Counted from the first letter of the stretch, positions 45,292 to 54,387 are shown. The stretch is DNA of 64,000 nt from DAOPZC01 sp035353175 (GCA_035353175.1 DAOPZC010000002.1:158579-222578), one strand, 5' to 3'. Notes: generated by a model not told the origin, from the sequence alone. Numbers and translations are program-made.

Positions 45292-48036
45292 ATGAACGTA
45301 CGGTCGCGGATAATGATTGTGGCGGTTACCCTGTGTACAGTTACGACGCGGGCGGCTGACCAAGTCTGGTACGACGCCGGCATCGACAATGTCTGGAGTA
45401 CCAACGCCCTGAACTGGGATGCGGGTGTGGAGTGGGCCAACGGCAACAGCGCCGTTTTCTCGGGGGCAGGGGGTGCGCTGGCGGGCGAGTCGGTGGACGT
45501 CTCGAATGCGGTCGTTGTCGCCAACATCACCTTCCAGACGAACGGCTACACCATCGCCGACGCGGACGCCAACGGCGTGCTGACGCTCGGCGGGGCGCCG
45601 AGCGTGATCACGGTGGTGAATGCGGGCGACACGGGTACGGTCAGCGCGGTGATCGGAGGCGTCGGCGGCTTCACCAAGGCGGGGGGCGGGCAGTTGCGTC
45701 TGACGGCGAACAACACGTATACCGGGCAGACGATCGTGAGCGCCGGCACGCTTCGACTCAATCCGAATACGCTGTACGTTCTCGGAGCCAACGGAGCCGC
45801 CAACGAGACCGTCGTGTCGGCTGGCGCGACGTTGGATCTCAATGGCTGTTATGCGGCAAGCCGTTCATACGAAAACTTTATTGTCTCCGGCACGGGGGTT
45901 GACGGGAAGGGCGTGCTGATAAACAACGGGCTCAATCACAACAATAATAGCGTTGGCAGTCTGACCTTGCAGGGCAATGCGCTCATAAGTTCAAACAAGC
46001 GGATCGATGCCAACACCGTTTACGGGAACGGTCATACGTTGACCAAGATCGGAGGGGAACAGTTCTGCGTGCAGGATTTGCAGAACGCCCAACTCGTCAT
46101 CAATGAAGGCACGTACACGCTTCTTGCTAATGATAAGGCCATGGGCGGGACCACGCCGGGCGACACGATTATGAATGCAGGCACGCTGAACGCTTGGAAT
46201 ACGATGACGGTGCCCGAGCGTATCACGTTCAACGGGGGCAAGATTCAACAGGGGAACCCCAATCGACAGCTTTTCACATTAACGGGGCATTTAACCCTGA
46301 ACAGCATGGTGACCGTCAGTTCGGGCTCGATCACAACCGGAGTGGATATCGCGGGTTTCGTTGACGGCACCGGCGGATTTTCAATGGATCAAGGTTGGAT
46401 TTACATGACGGGCAATACCAACACCTACTCCGGTCCGACAATCATCAACGGCGGGCGCTTTCTGCATGTCGGCAAAACAAATCTCTACTCGGGCATTTTG
46501 GGGACCGGCGCCGTGACGAACTACGGGACGGTGTACGGCTATTCGCGCCAGATCACCGGCGGCAGCATCGTCAACTATGGGAGCATTTATTGCAACACGG
46601 GCGTGCTCTGTGTGGGCAGCCTGGTGAATAACGGCTCGCTCTATCTCGACCGCGCGGGCACGTTTGTCTGCTCGAATTCTTTTTTTGGCACGGGCTCCAC
46701 CTATCTCCGATACGGCGGCGATATGGTCGTCAGCGGCAGCTTCTCGTCAAACGCGATTTTCAAAATCGGGCAAGGCACGTTGAGTTTGACGAACGGTGCG
46801 GAATTCCGCCTGTTTTCAGAGATGCAGATCGCGGACAAAATCAAGTCGAACATGTCGTATCCGGAAGAGCCGACGAACGTGATGGCGGTTGTCAATGTGC
46901 CGGACGGGTGTACGCTGACCTCGCAGGCGATCACATTCGGCAATGGAACGATGGGGAACGCGACGGGCATCCTGAACCAGACTGGCGGCCTGGTCCTTAC
47001 GACAGGAAGATCCGCAGAAGACAACGGTATACGGCTCGGCCATTATCCGGCGGCCTACAGCGTCTACAACATGATGGGCGGCACGTTGATTGTGGAAAAG
47101 GATTATGATCTGAGTTGCGCCACGGACGGAAAAGGGTGGTTCAACATGACGGGCGGCGAGGTCTTCGTTACGCGCGTGATGCTGAACGAGCGGACGGGGT
47201 CGGGTGGTTCCGGCAGGCTGACGGTGGCGGGCGGCATACTGAACGTGGGCACGCTGAATGCCGGGGTGTCGTCCGTCTCCAACGGAATCACCGTCGATGC
47301 CGGCGGCCCCTATCTGGTCGAGTATGGCGGTGCGGGCGGCGTGGTGCGCGCCGTCACCAATTTCACGTCCGACCTGAACGCGACGCTATACGGAACGAAT
47401 GCGGACGCGATCACCTTTGACACCCAAGGGTTGGAAGTGCGCCTTGCGGGCGTACTGTCGGGCGCGGGCGGTCTCAACAAGGCGGGCACGGGCTTGCTGA
47501 CGCTCGGTGCCCAGAACAGTTACAGCGGTGGAACCTGCGTGGCCGAGGGCCGGTTGTCGCTGGGCGTGGCGGACGCGCTTACCAACACCTTTGTGTCCGT
47601 CGCCGCGGGGGCCGCGCTGGATCTCGGCGGGTTCAGCCAGAAACTCGGAGGCGTGGGCGGCAACGGCGTCGTGAGTAATGGCGTGCTGAGCGTGAAAGGC
47701 TTTGTTTCGCCGGGCGTGGACGGCATCGGCGCGCTGACGCTTGACGTCGGGGGCGCTGCGACCGGCGGCACGCTGCTTGTCGACGTGACGACCAACGGCA
47801 CGTGCGACGTCGTGCACGTCTTGGGCGATTTCGACCTGACCGGCATGACGTTGGTGGTGGCGGATACGGCGCAGTTGAACACGCGCGAGGGCTACACGAT
47901 CGCCACCTACACGGGCGCGCTGGCGGGGGCGTTCGACGCGAGCAATCTGCCCAAGCCGTGGTATGTGATGCGAGACCGCGTCAACAAACGCGTGCAGCTG
48001 CGCTCAGAAAACGGGACGATGCTCCGGGTCAAATGA
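45292..48036 (+). CDS. Autotransporter-associated beta-strand repeat protein, copy 3
   Basis: The largest paralog, 914 residues, starts at ATG 45292 after AAGGAGAC; the signal peptide is MNVRSRIMIVAVTLCTVTTRA. It shares the N-terminal module (AADQVWYDAGIDNVWSTNALNW) and PATR repeats (GGFTKAGGGQLRLTANNTYTG, GLNKAGTGLLTLGAQNSYSGG). The C-terminal region differs from copies 1 and 2: a longer classical passenger end (VSVAAGAALDLGGFSQKLGG, then GFVSPGVDGIGALTL, GDFDLTGMTLVVADTAQL) and a tail KRVQLRSENGTMLRVK. No beta-barrel follows. Its middle resembles copy 1, while another part resembles copy 2. Confidence 0.85.
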   Translation: MNVRSRIMIVAVTLCTVTTRAADQVWYDAGIDNVWSTNALNWDAGVEWANGNSAVFSGAGGALAGESVDVSNAVVVANITFQTNGYTIADADANGVLTLGGAPSVITVVNAGDTGTVSAVIGGVGGFTKAGGGQLRLTANNTYTGQTIVSAGTLRLNPNTLYVLGANGAANETVVSAGATLDLNGCYAASRSYENFIVSGTGVDGKGVLINNGLNHNNNSVGSLTLQGNALISSNKRIDANTVYGNGHTLTKIGGEQFCVQDLQNAQLVINEGTYTLLANDKAMGGTTPGDTIMNAGTLNAWNTMTVPERITFNGGKIQQGNPNRQLFTLTGHLTLNSMVTVSSGSITTGVDIAGFVDGTGGFSMDQGWIYMTGNTNTYSGPTIINGGRFLHVGKTNLYSGILGTGAVTNYGTVYGYSRQITGGSIVNYGSIYCNTGVLCVGSLVNNGSLYLDRAGTFVCSNSFFGTGSTYLRYGGDMVVSGSFSSNAIFKIGQGTLSLTNGAEFRLFSEMQIADKIKSNMSYPEEPTNVMAVVNVPDGCTLTSQAITFGNGTMGNATGILNQTGGLVLTTGRSAEDNGIRLGHYPAAYSVYNMMGGTLIVEKDYDLSCATDGKGWFNMTGGEVFVTRVMLNERTGSGGSGRLTVAGGILNVGTLNAGVSSVSNGITVDAGGPYLVEYGGAGGVVRAVTNFTSDLNATLYGTNADAITFDTQGLEVRLAGVLSGAGGLNKAGTGLLTLGAQNSYSGGTCVAEGRLSLGVADALTNTFVSVAAGAALDLGGFSQKLGGVGGNGVVSNGVLSVKGFVSPGVDGIGALTLDVGGAATGGTLLVDVTTNGTCDVVHVLGDFDLTGMTLVVADTAQLNTREGYTIATYTGALAGAFDASNLPKPWYVMRDRVNKRVQLRSENGTMLRVK

Positions 48037-48057
48037 GGCCGGGCGGCGCCGTTGGGG

Positions 48058-49029
48058 TCAGCCGTTTGCGCCGGTCTTGGCGTGCTTCTGGGGGCGCGCA
48101 TAGAACGGATAACGCGCGGGGTCGTCACCCGGATAAACGTAGCGCCAGCGCCGATAGTTGAGACACCAGAGCGACGGGTGACGGTGGATCACGCGTTCGA
48201 AGGCCGAAGCCAGTTGCTGCGTGCGCGTGTCGTCGTCAATCGCCGGATCTGGCAGGAAAAGCTCTCCGGGCTCGATGCGGTAACGGCCGTCCTTGAGCGG
48301 GCGCGACCAGGCGAAGACGATGGGGACTTCGAGTTTGCGCGAGAGCGCGGCCGGAGCCAACGAAATGCCGGCGGGCACGCCGAAAAGTTTGACCCAGGTC
48401 CCGCCTTCCCAAACGTGGGTGTGCTGATCGACCAGAAGGCCGATGCAGGTTCCGTGCTTGAGCGCGTGCATCAGGTGCCGCAAAGCGCCGTCTGCGGGAA
48501 CGATCTGCTGCCCGATGGTGGACCTCATCTTCGTCAGACGTTCCGTCATCTCCGGCGATCCGACCGTTTTCGCGACGGACAGCATGGGGATGCCGTTGGC
48601 GACGCAGGCCTGCGAAAGGACTTCCCAGTTGCCGAAATGTGCGCTCACCGTGATGGCCGGTATGTTGGCCCGCAGCGTGTCGAGCACGGCGGGGGAGAAA
48701 GACACCAGCGCCCTGATTCGCTCGAGGGTGTCATGCGATGCCCAGAAGATGTTCACCAGCACGTGGGCCATGTTCCTGTAGGCGCGGCGGATGAGCATCC
48801 GTTCACGTGCAGCCGTCATACGTTTTCCGAACATCACCTGCAGATTGGCGCGGGCGATGGCCTTGCCCCGGCTATCGAACAGGTAAGCCGTGTCGGCGAC
48901 CCAGCGTGCCAAGCGCAACAGCGCGTTAAGCGATAGCGGCGGAATGATCGTTTGTGCCAGCCAAATCAGAAACCATTCTACCGGCCTGCGCGCATACCGA
49001 TACAGGTGTTTTAACTTTCTTTTGGGCAT
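48058..49029 (-). CDS. Lipid A biosynthesis acyltransferase (LpxL/HtrB-like)
   Basis: The 323-residue inner-membrane-associated enzyme adds a secondary acyl chain to Kdo2-lipid A. The catalytic HX4E motif is HFGNWE (His131, Glu136), preceded by TVSA, with an N-terminal hydrophobic stretch (EWFLIWLAQTIIPPL). 'GLLVDQHTHVWEGGTWVKLFG' is the typical acceptor region. This supports a Gram-negative envelope. No ribosome-binding site is seen. It is convergent with repeat gene 3, 21 bases apart, without a terminator. Confidence 0.87.
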   Translation of the reverse strand: MPKRKLKHLYRYARRPVEWFLIWLAQTIIPPLSLNALLRLARWVADTAYLFDSRGKAIARANLQVMFGKRMTAARERMLIRRAYRNMAHVLVNIFWASHDTLERIRALVSFSPAVLDTLRANIPAITVSAHFGNWEVLSQACVANGIPMLSVAKTVGSPEMTERLTKMRSTIGQQIVPADGALRHLMHALKHGTCIGLLVDQHTHVWEGGTWVKLFGVPAGISLAPAALSRKLEVPIVFAWSRPLKDGRYRIEPGELFLPDPAIDDDTRTQQLASAFERVIHRHPSLWCLNYRRWRYVYPGDDPARYPFYARPQKHAKTGANG

Positions 49030-49136
49030 CGCGTTTTAAGATAGCACGCGTGTTTAAAACGGGGAAGGAAAAACGGGCGGGATTACCGCCGTGTAATTTT
49101 TCGCGGATAAGGTTTTGTCTCGCGAGGGAGCGGCGT

Positions 49137-50459
49137 TTACCACATGTCCCCGACTTGGCCGCAGGGCTGGACCTCGATCGTGGCGTCCACCTCCTCGCCG
49201 GGCGCGAAACCGACGATGCCGACGGCGACTCGCATCGGCATGTGGTCGGGGATGGTGAACCCCCTTTTACGTTTGGAACCTTCCCAGACGATGTTCAGGC
49301 GGTTGTACGAGTAGTGCTTGGCAACGCGCACCTGGGTCTCTTCGGACAGCATGGGCACCGACAACGAGGCGATCAGGCGGTTGTTCTCGGTGATGCTGTA
49401 GACGGCCACACAGGCGGCGGGCCCGCCGTCTTCTTTGAGCGCGGGCTTTTTGGTGCGGTAGACGACTTTGCAGACGAGGTCGCGGCTGTCGGCGAGTTGC
49501 CAAGACACGGCCTTGCCCATCCAGCTGAGGGCTTTGTTGTCGAAGTTGACCGTGCTGTATTTGATGGTGCCGCGCACATAAGCCCGCAGGGTCTTCGGGT
49601 AGGCGAAGATGCCGAGTTCGTCGGGCTGCCCCGCTTGGTTGTAGAGTGAGAAGTCGTGCGAATAGTTGCCGGAACCTTCGAATTTCCACTTGGTGATTTC
49701 CGGCGGCCAGTCCTTGTCATATTCCAGCGGTTTCAGCAGGAAGGCCTGGACTGCGGGTGTGAGATCGGTGAGCGTGAGGGCGGTCAGGTTGCGCGTGCCG
49801 GTCTGCGACACGGCGGCGCGCTCTTTGAGGTTGGCGATGTCCGGCTGCGGCGGCATGAGGCGGTATTTGGCTCCGGCCTCATCGAAGGCGCGGTTGGGAA
49901 AGTCCTTGCGTTGCATGGCGACCCGCAGGCGGGTCGCCTCTTTTTTGGCTGCGGCCGCCTCGCCGGTTTTTCCGTCCGTGGCATAGCGGCTCTGGAGCGC
50001 GTCAAGCCCCCCGATGTATTTCTCGGCGAGGGCGGTCACTTTCTCGTTGCGGGCCAAATCATTGGCGGTGCGGCGGGCGACGTAAGACTCTTGGATCAGA
50101 CGCAGCGCTTCGGGGCCCGCGGCAAGATTTTCAACCGTGAGTTCGGGCACCGTTTCGAACGGGTCGGGCTCCGCCCCGAGCGCCTGCATGAAACGTCCCG
50201 CCTCTTTGCGGACGGCTTCCATGCCGGCGGAGTCCTTTGCCTCTTTCAGGCGCGAGGAGAGCTTTTTGAGCTCCAGCACGTAGTCCTCGGCGCCCGGCAA
50301 CAGCGCGTCGTCGTAGTCCTGCGCGATTTTGGCGAGTCCGGCGTGGTAGGCGTCGCGTATCCGGGCCGCCTCGGTCGGCAAGGTCGCGCCGGCCGTCGCC
50401 GTCGTCTGCGCGGCGGCGGCAAAGGTCACCAAACAGAGGCTTGCAAGAATCATACGCAT
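49137..50459 (-). CDS. Secreted protein with coiled-coil N-terminal half, unknown function
   Basis: The start ATG 50459 is chosen over 50474 because GGGAGA lies just before it; this gives 440 residues. A signal peptide (MRMILASLCLVTFAAAAQT) is followed by a helical Ala/Glu/Lys-rich region (about residues 30-190) with charged coiled-coil character, then a beta-rich C-terminal domain with no known motif. Similar helix-plus-sandwich secreted proteins are common in the PVC group. It is divergent from the siroheme decarboxylase-like gene. Confidence 0.65.
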   Translation of the reverse strand: MRMILASLCLVTFAAAAQTTATAGATLPTEAARIRDAYHAGLAKIAQDYDDALLPGAEDYVLELKKLSSRLKEAKDSAGMEAVRKEAGRFMQALGAEPDPFETVPELTVENLAAGPEALRLIQESYVARRTANDLARNEKVTALAEKYIGGLDALQSRYATDGKTGEAAAAKKEATRLRVAMQRKDFPNRAFDEAGAKYRLMPPQPDIANLKERAAVSQTGTRNLTALTLTDLTPAVQAFLLKPLEYDKDWPPEITKWKFEGSGNYSHDFSLYNQAGQPDELGIFAYPKTLRAYVRGTIKYSTVNFDNKALSWMGKAVSWQLADSRDLVCKVVYRTKKPALKEDGGPAACVAVYSITENNRLIASLSVPMLSEETQVRVAKHYSYNRLNIVWEGSKRKRGFTIPDHMPMRVAVGIVGFAPGEEVDATIEVQPCGQVGDMW

Positions 50460-50563
50460 GTCGAGATCTCCCATGTTGATAAGCGGGAATAGTTATAGCA
50501 TAGACGGCCGGATGGAATAAACGGAGAATTCCTCCGGTTGGCCGGTGGCACCTTGCCGGAGCT

Positions 50564-50592
50564 TTGGACAGCCCAAGCTCCTTTTGGTATTA
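50564..50592 (+). promoter_or_regulatory. Promoter of the siroheme decarboxylase-like gene
   Basis: TGGACA (50564-50569), 17 bases, TATTAT (50587-50592), five of six matches in each box. The predicted leader is about 30 bases with an AAGGA, which lies 23-27 bases before the ATG, so not at an ideal spacing. Confidence 0.6.
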
Positions 50593-50628
50593 TTACATTT
50601 TTAAGGACTGAGAGTTTGGGGAATTAGA

Positions 50629-51660
50629 ATGGTCGATTTAGACGAGCGGCAAGCGGCGGCGTTGGTTGCGTTACAAAGGGGTATCCCGCTGGCGGAAAGG
50701 CCCTTTGCTGAACTCGGCGTGACGTGCGGGCTTTCGGAAGCGGAAATGCTGGCGCTGGTTCGGGGGTTGCTGGCCTCTGGGGACGCGCGCCGGTTCGGCG
50801 CCGTCTTCGATGCCCGCAGGCTGGGCTATCGCAGCGCGCTGTGCGCGATGTCTCTGCCCAGGGCTCGCATGATCGAAGTCGCCGCCAAAGTCACGGCCGT
50901 GAAGGGCGTCACCCACGCCTATGAGCGCGGCTGGCCGGCGGAACTTCTTGCGGACCTGCCGGGCGGCCCCGCGGGCAACGCCTGGCCGAACCTGTGGTTC
51001 ACGCTTGCCGCGCCGGCGCTGTCGTTCGCGCAGGAATTGGAGAGTCTGCGCGCGGCTTGCCAGCCCTTCGCGATCCACGAGTTGCCCGCGACGCGCCGGT
51101 TCAAGATCGACGTGGTGTTCGATGTGCGGACGCGCGACCGCGATGAGCGGGTCGAGCCTCGCCGTCCGTTCGAGCGCGAGCAGGTGCCGGTCCTGGAGCC
51201 CACGGAGGCCGACAAGGCGCTCGTGAAACTCCTGGAGGGCGATCTGCCGCTGTGCGAACGTTTCTTCGAGCCGTTGGCCCGTGTGGCGGGTGTCAGCGAG
51301 TCCGCCCTGCTGGACCAGCTCCGCCTATGGCAGGGATCGGGCGTCATGCGGCGCATCGGTTTGCTGTTGCGGCACCGCGAGATCGGGTTCAAAGCCAACG
51401 GCATGTGCTGCTGGGACCTGCCCGAGTCGGAGGTCACCGAGGCCGGACGCCGGGTCGCGGCGTTCCCGGAGGTGACCCACTGTTATGAGCGTCCGCGGAT
51501 GGACGTTTTCCCTTTCCGGCTCTACGCCATGATCCACACGCCGACGTGGCTCGGCACGCAACAGCTTTTCGAGCGCATCACATGCGGGGCGGGCTTGAAG
51601 GGGGGACAGCTGCTGCTTTCCGTGACGGAATTCAAAAAAACCAGCATGCAGTTTTTCTAA
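50629..51660 (+). CDS. Siroheme decarboxylase-like protein, two fused Ahb/Nir domains
   Basis: The 343-residue protein has two homologous halves, each an Lrp/AsnC-like winged helix plus a ligand domain: (1) AALVALQRGIPLAERPFAELG to THAYERGWPAELL and NLWFTLAA; (2) ADKALVKLLEGDLPLCERFFEPLA to THCYERPRMDVFPFRLYAMIH. The T-H-[A/C]-Y-E-R motif and 'R.F/L..Y' are the marks of siroheme decarboxylases AhbA/AhbB and heme d1 NirDL proteins. These convert siroheme to didecarboxysiroheme in the alternative heme pathway. Fusion of both subunits in one chain is like NirDL. pdxB follows 3 bases after the stop. No other heme genes are seen here. Confidence 0.8.
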   Translation: MVDLDERQAAALVALQRGIPLAERPFAELGVTCGLSEAEMLALVRGLLASGDARRFGAVFDARRLGYRSALCAMSLPRARMIEVAAKVTAVKGVTHAYERGWPAELLADLPGGPAGNAWPNLWFTLAAPALSFAQELESLRAACQPFAIHELPATRRFKIDVVFDVRTRDRDERVEPRRPFEREQVPVLEPTEADKALVKLLEGDLPLCERFFEPLARVAGVSESALLDQLRLWQGSGVMRRIGLLLRHREIGFKANGMCCWDLPESEVTEAGRRVAAFPEVTHCYERPRMDVFPFRLYAMIHTPTWLGTQQLFERITCGAGLKGGQLLLSVTEFKKTSMQFF

Positions 51661-51663
51661 ACC

Positions 51664-52812
51664 ATGAAAATCGTTTGCGACAAAAACATGCCGTATGCCG
51701 CCGAGGCGTTCGGGACGTTGGGCGCGGTGTTGCTCAAAGACGGACGGCAGATCGCGCCCGAGGATGTGCGCGATGCCGACCTGCTGGCCACACGCTCGAC
51801 AACCAAGGTGAACGCGCGCCTGCTGGACGGCAGCCGGGTGCGCTTCTACGGCTCGGGAGTGATCGGCACCGACCATATCGACATCCCGTATCTGGAGTCG
51901 CGCGGAATTGCTTGGACCGGCGCGCCGGGCTGCAACGCGGAGAGCGTGGCGAACTATGTCACGGCCGCGCTGCTTTGGTTGGGCGGTAAATACGGGCTGA
52001 CTCTGGCGGGCAAGACGCTCGGCGTGATCGGCGTGGGCAACGTGGGGCGCCGCGTCTGCGCCCACGCGCGGGCGCTTGGCCTGCGCATTTTGGCGAACGA
52101 TCCGCCGCGACAGCGCGATGCGGCCGATGTTGAAGCCCGTGCGTTCGTGCCGCTCGGCCGCGTGTTGGAGGAGTCCGACATCATCACCTGCCACGTGCCG
52201 CTGACCCGAGCCGGCGACGACGCGACCTTTCATCTGCTGGCCGCGGCGCAGTTTGCCCGCATGCGGCCTGGCGTGATTTTCATCAATGCTGCGCGCGGCC
52301 CCGTGATCGAGACCGACGCGCTGTTGGCGGCGCTGGACACGCGCGTGTCACACGCGGTGATCGACTGCTGGGAGGGCGAGCCCGCCTACCGGCCTGATTT
52401 GTTGTCGCGCGCGGATCTTGCCACGCCGCATATCGCGGGCCACTCCTACGAAGGCAAGGTCAACGGCACGGCGATCATTTACCGGCGTGCCTGCGATTTT
52501 CTGGGCGTGGAGCCGGCGTGCCCGTTCGCGTTGCCGGCGCCGCCCGTCCCCGAGTGGCGGGCAGATGCGGCCGGCCGAAAGGACGAGGACGTCTTGCGCG
52601 AATTGGTGCTGAGCGTATACGACATCGAGGCCGATTCGCGCCGTCTCAAGGATTCCTGCGTGGCGGACGACGCGCAGCGGGCCGCGTCCTTCGACGCGCA
52701 GCGGGGCCGATATCCGATGCGCCGCGAGTTTGCCTCTACGCGCGTGATCTTAGCGGGCGATTCCCCCTCCCTCTGCACGAAAGTGCGGGGCTTGGGTTTT
52801 CAGCTCGGATAG
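51664..52812 (+). CDS. pdxB: 4-phosphoerythronate dehydrogenase
   Basis: PdxB oxidises 4-phosphoerythronate in the DXP-dependent pyridoxal phosphate pathway. The 382-residue protein opens MKIVCDKNMPYAAEAFGTLG and has RSTTKVNARLL, GTDHIDIPYL, the GVIGVGNVGRRV nucleotide-binding loop, NAARGPVIE and WEGEPAY, then a C-terminal PdxB-type dimerisation domain. It is typical of the D-isomer 2-hydroxyacid dehydrogenase family. It is co-transcribed with the preceding gene. Confidence 0.88.
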   Translation: MKIVCDKNMPYAAEAFGTLGAVLLKDGRQIAPEDVRDADLLATRSTTKVNARLLDGSRVRFYGSGVIGTDHIDIPYLESRGIAWTGAPGCNAESVANYVTAALLWLGGKYGLTLAGKTLGVIGVGNVGRRVCAHARALGLRILANDPPRQRDAADVEARAFVPLGRVLEESDIITCHVPLTRAGDDATFHLLAAAQFARMRPGVIFINAARGPVIETDALLAALDTRVSHAVIDCWEGEPAYRPDLLSRADLATPHIAGHSYEGKVNGTAIIYRRACDFLGVEPACPFALPAPPVPEWRADAAGRKDEDVLRELVLSVYDIEADSRRLKDSCVADDAQRAASFDAQRGRYPMRREFASTRVILAGDSPSLCTKVRGLGFQLG

Positions 52813-52897
52813 GGAGCCGAGGCTCGGGAGATCAGCCGAGACGGCCTCCGGGCCGCCGCGCGGAGAGAGGGGCGTTCTGTTCGCGGCTTTCCACCTT

Positions 52898-54346
52898 TCA
52901 TGGTTGATGCCCGGCGGCTTGAGTCGCGAGTGTTTGGCATAGGGCACACGCATCGCATCCCGGCTTAGCGTTGAGGCAGAAGTCGATGTGGATCTGCAGC
53001 AGGCCCTGCTGGAGCAGCCCGCTGTCGGCGTAGAGCGCCGGGTTGTGGTCTCGCCCGAAAAGATGAAGGGCCGTGAGGCGCATCGGCGCGGAGAGGTCTT
53101 CCGGCGGCAGATCTTCGAGCATGCCGTTCGGCAGGGCACCCTCCGCTGCCGCAAAGGGCAGAACCACGTTGGTGAGGATCGCGGCGGTGCGCGACTCGCC
53201 AAGCAGGGCGACGTCTTGTTCCGCATCGGGCATGGAGGCGAATGAGAGGCGCCGATTCCAGAAGGCCCAGCGGCAGCGCGCTTCGAAACAGTCCAGCGCC
53301 TGCGAATGCCAGCGCAGTCCGCTTTCACCGGCGATGCGGTCGAGGTCGTGTCGCACCGTGGCCATGCCGCTGAAAAGACTTGCCGCTGCGGCCAGCCGGC
53401 GCACCGGCGCGTTCTGCGGCCGGAGGTTGTGGAGCCGCCAGGTGACGGCGTCCGGCAGCGTTTCGCCGGCCTCTCGCCACCAGAGGTTCCAGAGTGCCCG
53501 GATCAGGCGCTGCCCCTCTTCGTCAGGTGCGGCGTCGGGCTGAGGCAACAGGCGTGCGGTGCCGAGCATGCGGGCGAAGGCCATGTCGCGCAGCGTGCCC
53601 AGCGTCGCGACGGGCAGGAGCCGCGCGAGCGTGCGGAAGGGGGCTTGGTTGTGCTTGTAGCCGAGCGCGGCCATGACCTCCTCGTAGAAGACCTGATGGC
53701 GGTCGCCGCACTGCTCAAGCCGGGCGAGGATGCGGGCCGCTTTGGCGCGCATCCGATATTGGCCGGCTGCGGCGAGAACGGCGCGGGCGCGGTCCGGGTC
53801 GCGCTTGAGCAAGCCTTCGCAGGGGCGTGGCGTTGAGGGCAGGACGGCGTGCGGATACGCCTTGAGGTCGATGTCGTCGATGGAGATTCCGGACTGGGAC
53901 AGTAGCGGCGCGGCCAGCGAAAGGCTGCAAACGCCGCTCGGCAGGGTGCGGGGCGGGGGGCCTGAGAACCACGTGACATGGGCGATCACATGCGCATAGG
54001 CGGGGTCGTCCCAATGGCGGTGCGCATCCCAGTCGGACGGATGGACGTGGACCTCCACATCGCCGCGGACTTGTCGCGCGCCGGGCTGGATGAGCAGGGT
54101 GGCGTTCAAAAAATCAGGTCCGGCTTCCAGATTCCACTCGCCGGGGGAAAGGACCGTAACCGCTTCGCCGCCGGGCAGCGGGAAAACGGCGGGGCGGTAG
54201 CGGGTGTCGAACCAGAGGCACTGCAGATGGCGCTCGGTCCAATGGAACCCGGAGCGGTAGGGGACGCCTGGCTCGAGAACCGCGGACGGCTGAACGGCCA
54301 GCATCCGCGCATAGGAATCAGCGAGATGAAATGGCGCGGTTTCCAT
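52898..54346 (-). CDS. DUF2851 family protein with C-terminal Cys cluster
   Basis: The 482-residue cytoplasmic protein carries DUF2851 landmarks: FHWTERHLQCLWFD, GEWNLEAGPDFLNATLLI, GDVEVHVHPSDWDAHRH and GYKHNQAPF, with late RLHNLRPQNAP (family H-R-P-N-F-P/A). DUF2851 is of unknown function. The C-terminus holds Cys457, Cys464, Cys467 and Cys470 (C-x6-C-x2-C-x2-C), recalling the [4Fe-4S] loop of endonuclease III (C-x6-C-x2-C-x5-C). GGAAG precedes the ATG. Confidence 0.85.
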   Translation of the reverse strand: METAPFHLADSYARMLAVQPSAVLEPGVPYRSGFHWTERHLQCLWFDTRYRPAVFPLPGGEAVTVLSPGEWNLEAGPDFLNATLLIQPGARQVRGDVEVHVHPSDWDAHRHWDDPAYAHVIAHVTWFSGPPPRTLPSGVCSLSLAAPLLSQSGISIDDIDLKAYPHAVLPSTPRPCEGLLKRDPDRARAVLAAAGQYRMRAKAARILARLEQCGDRHQVFYEEVMAALGYKHNQAPFRTLARLLPVATLGTLRDMAFARMLGTARLLPQPDAAPDEEGQRLIRALWNLWWREAGETLPDAVTWRLHNLRPQNAPVRRLAAAASLFSGMATVRHDLDRIAGESGLRWHSQALDCFEARCRWAFWNRRLSFASMPDAEQDVALLGESRTAAILTNVVLPFAAAEGALPNGMLEDLPPEDLSAPMRLTALHLFGRDHNPALYADSGLLQQGLLQIHIDFCLNAKPGCDACALCQTLATQAAGHQP

Positions 54347-54387
54347 TTTTCTTCCGTTCGGATTACGGCGTTGAACCTCCGCGCGTC

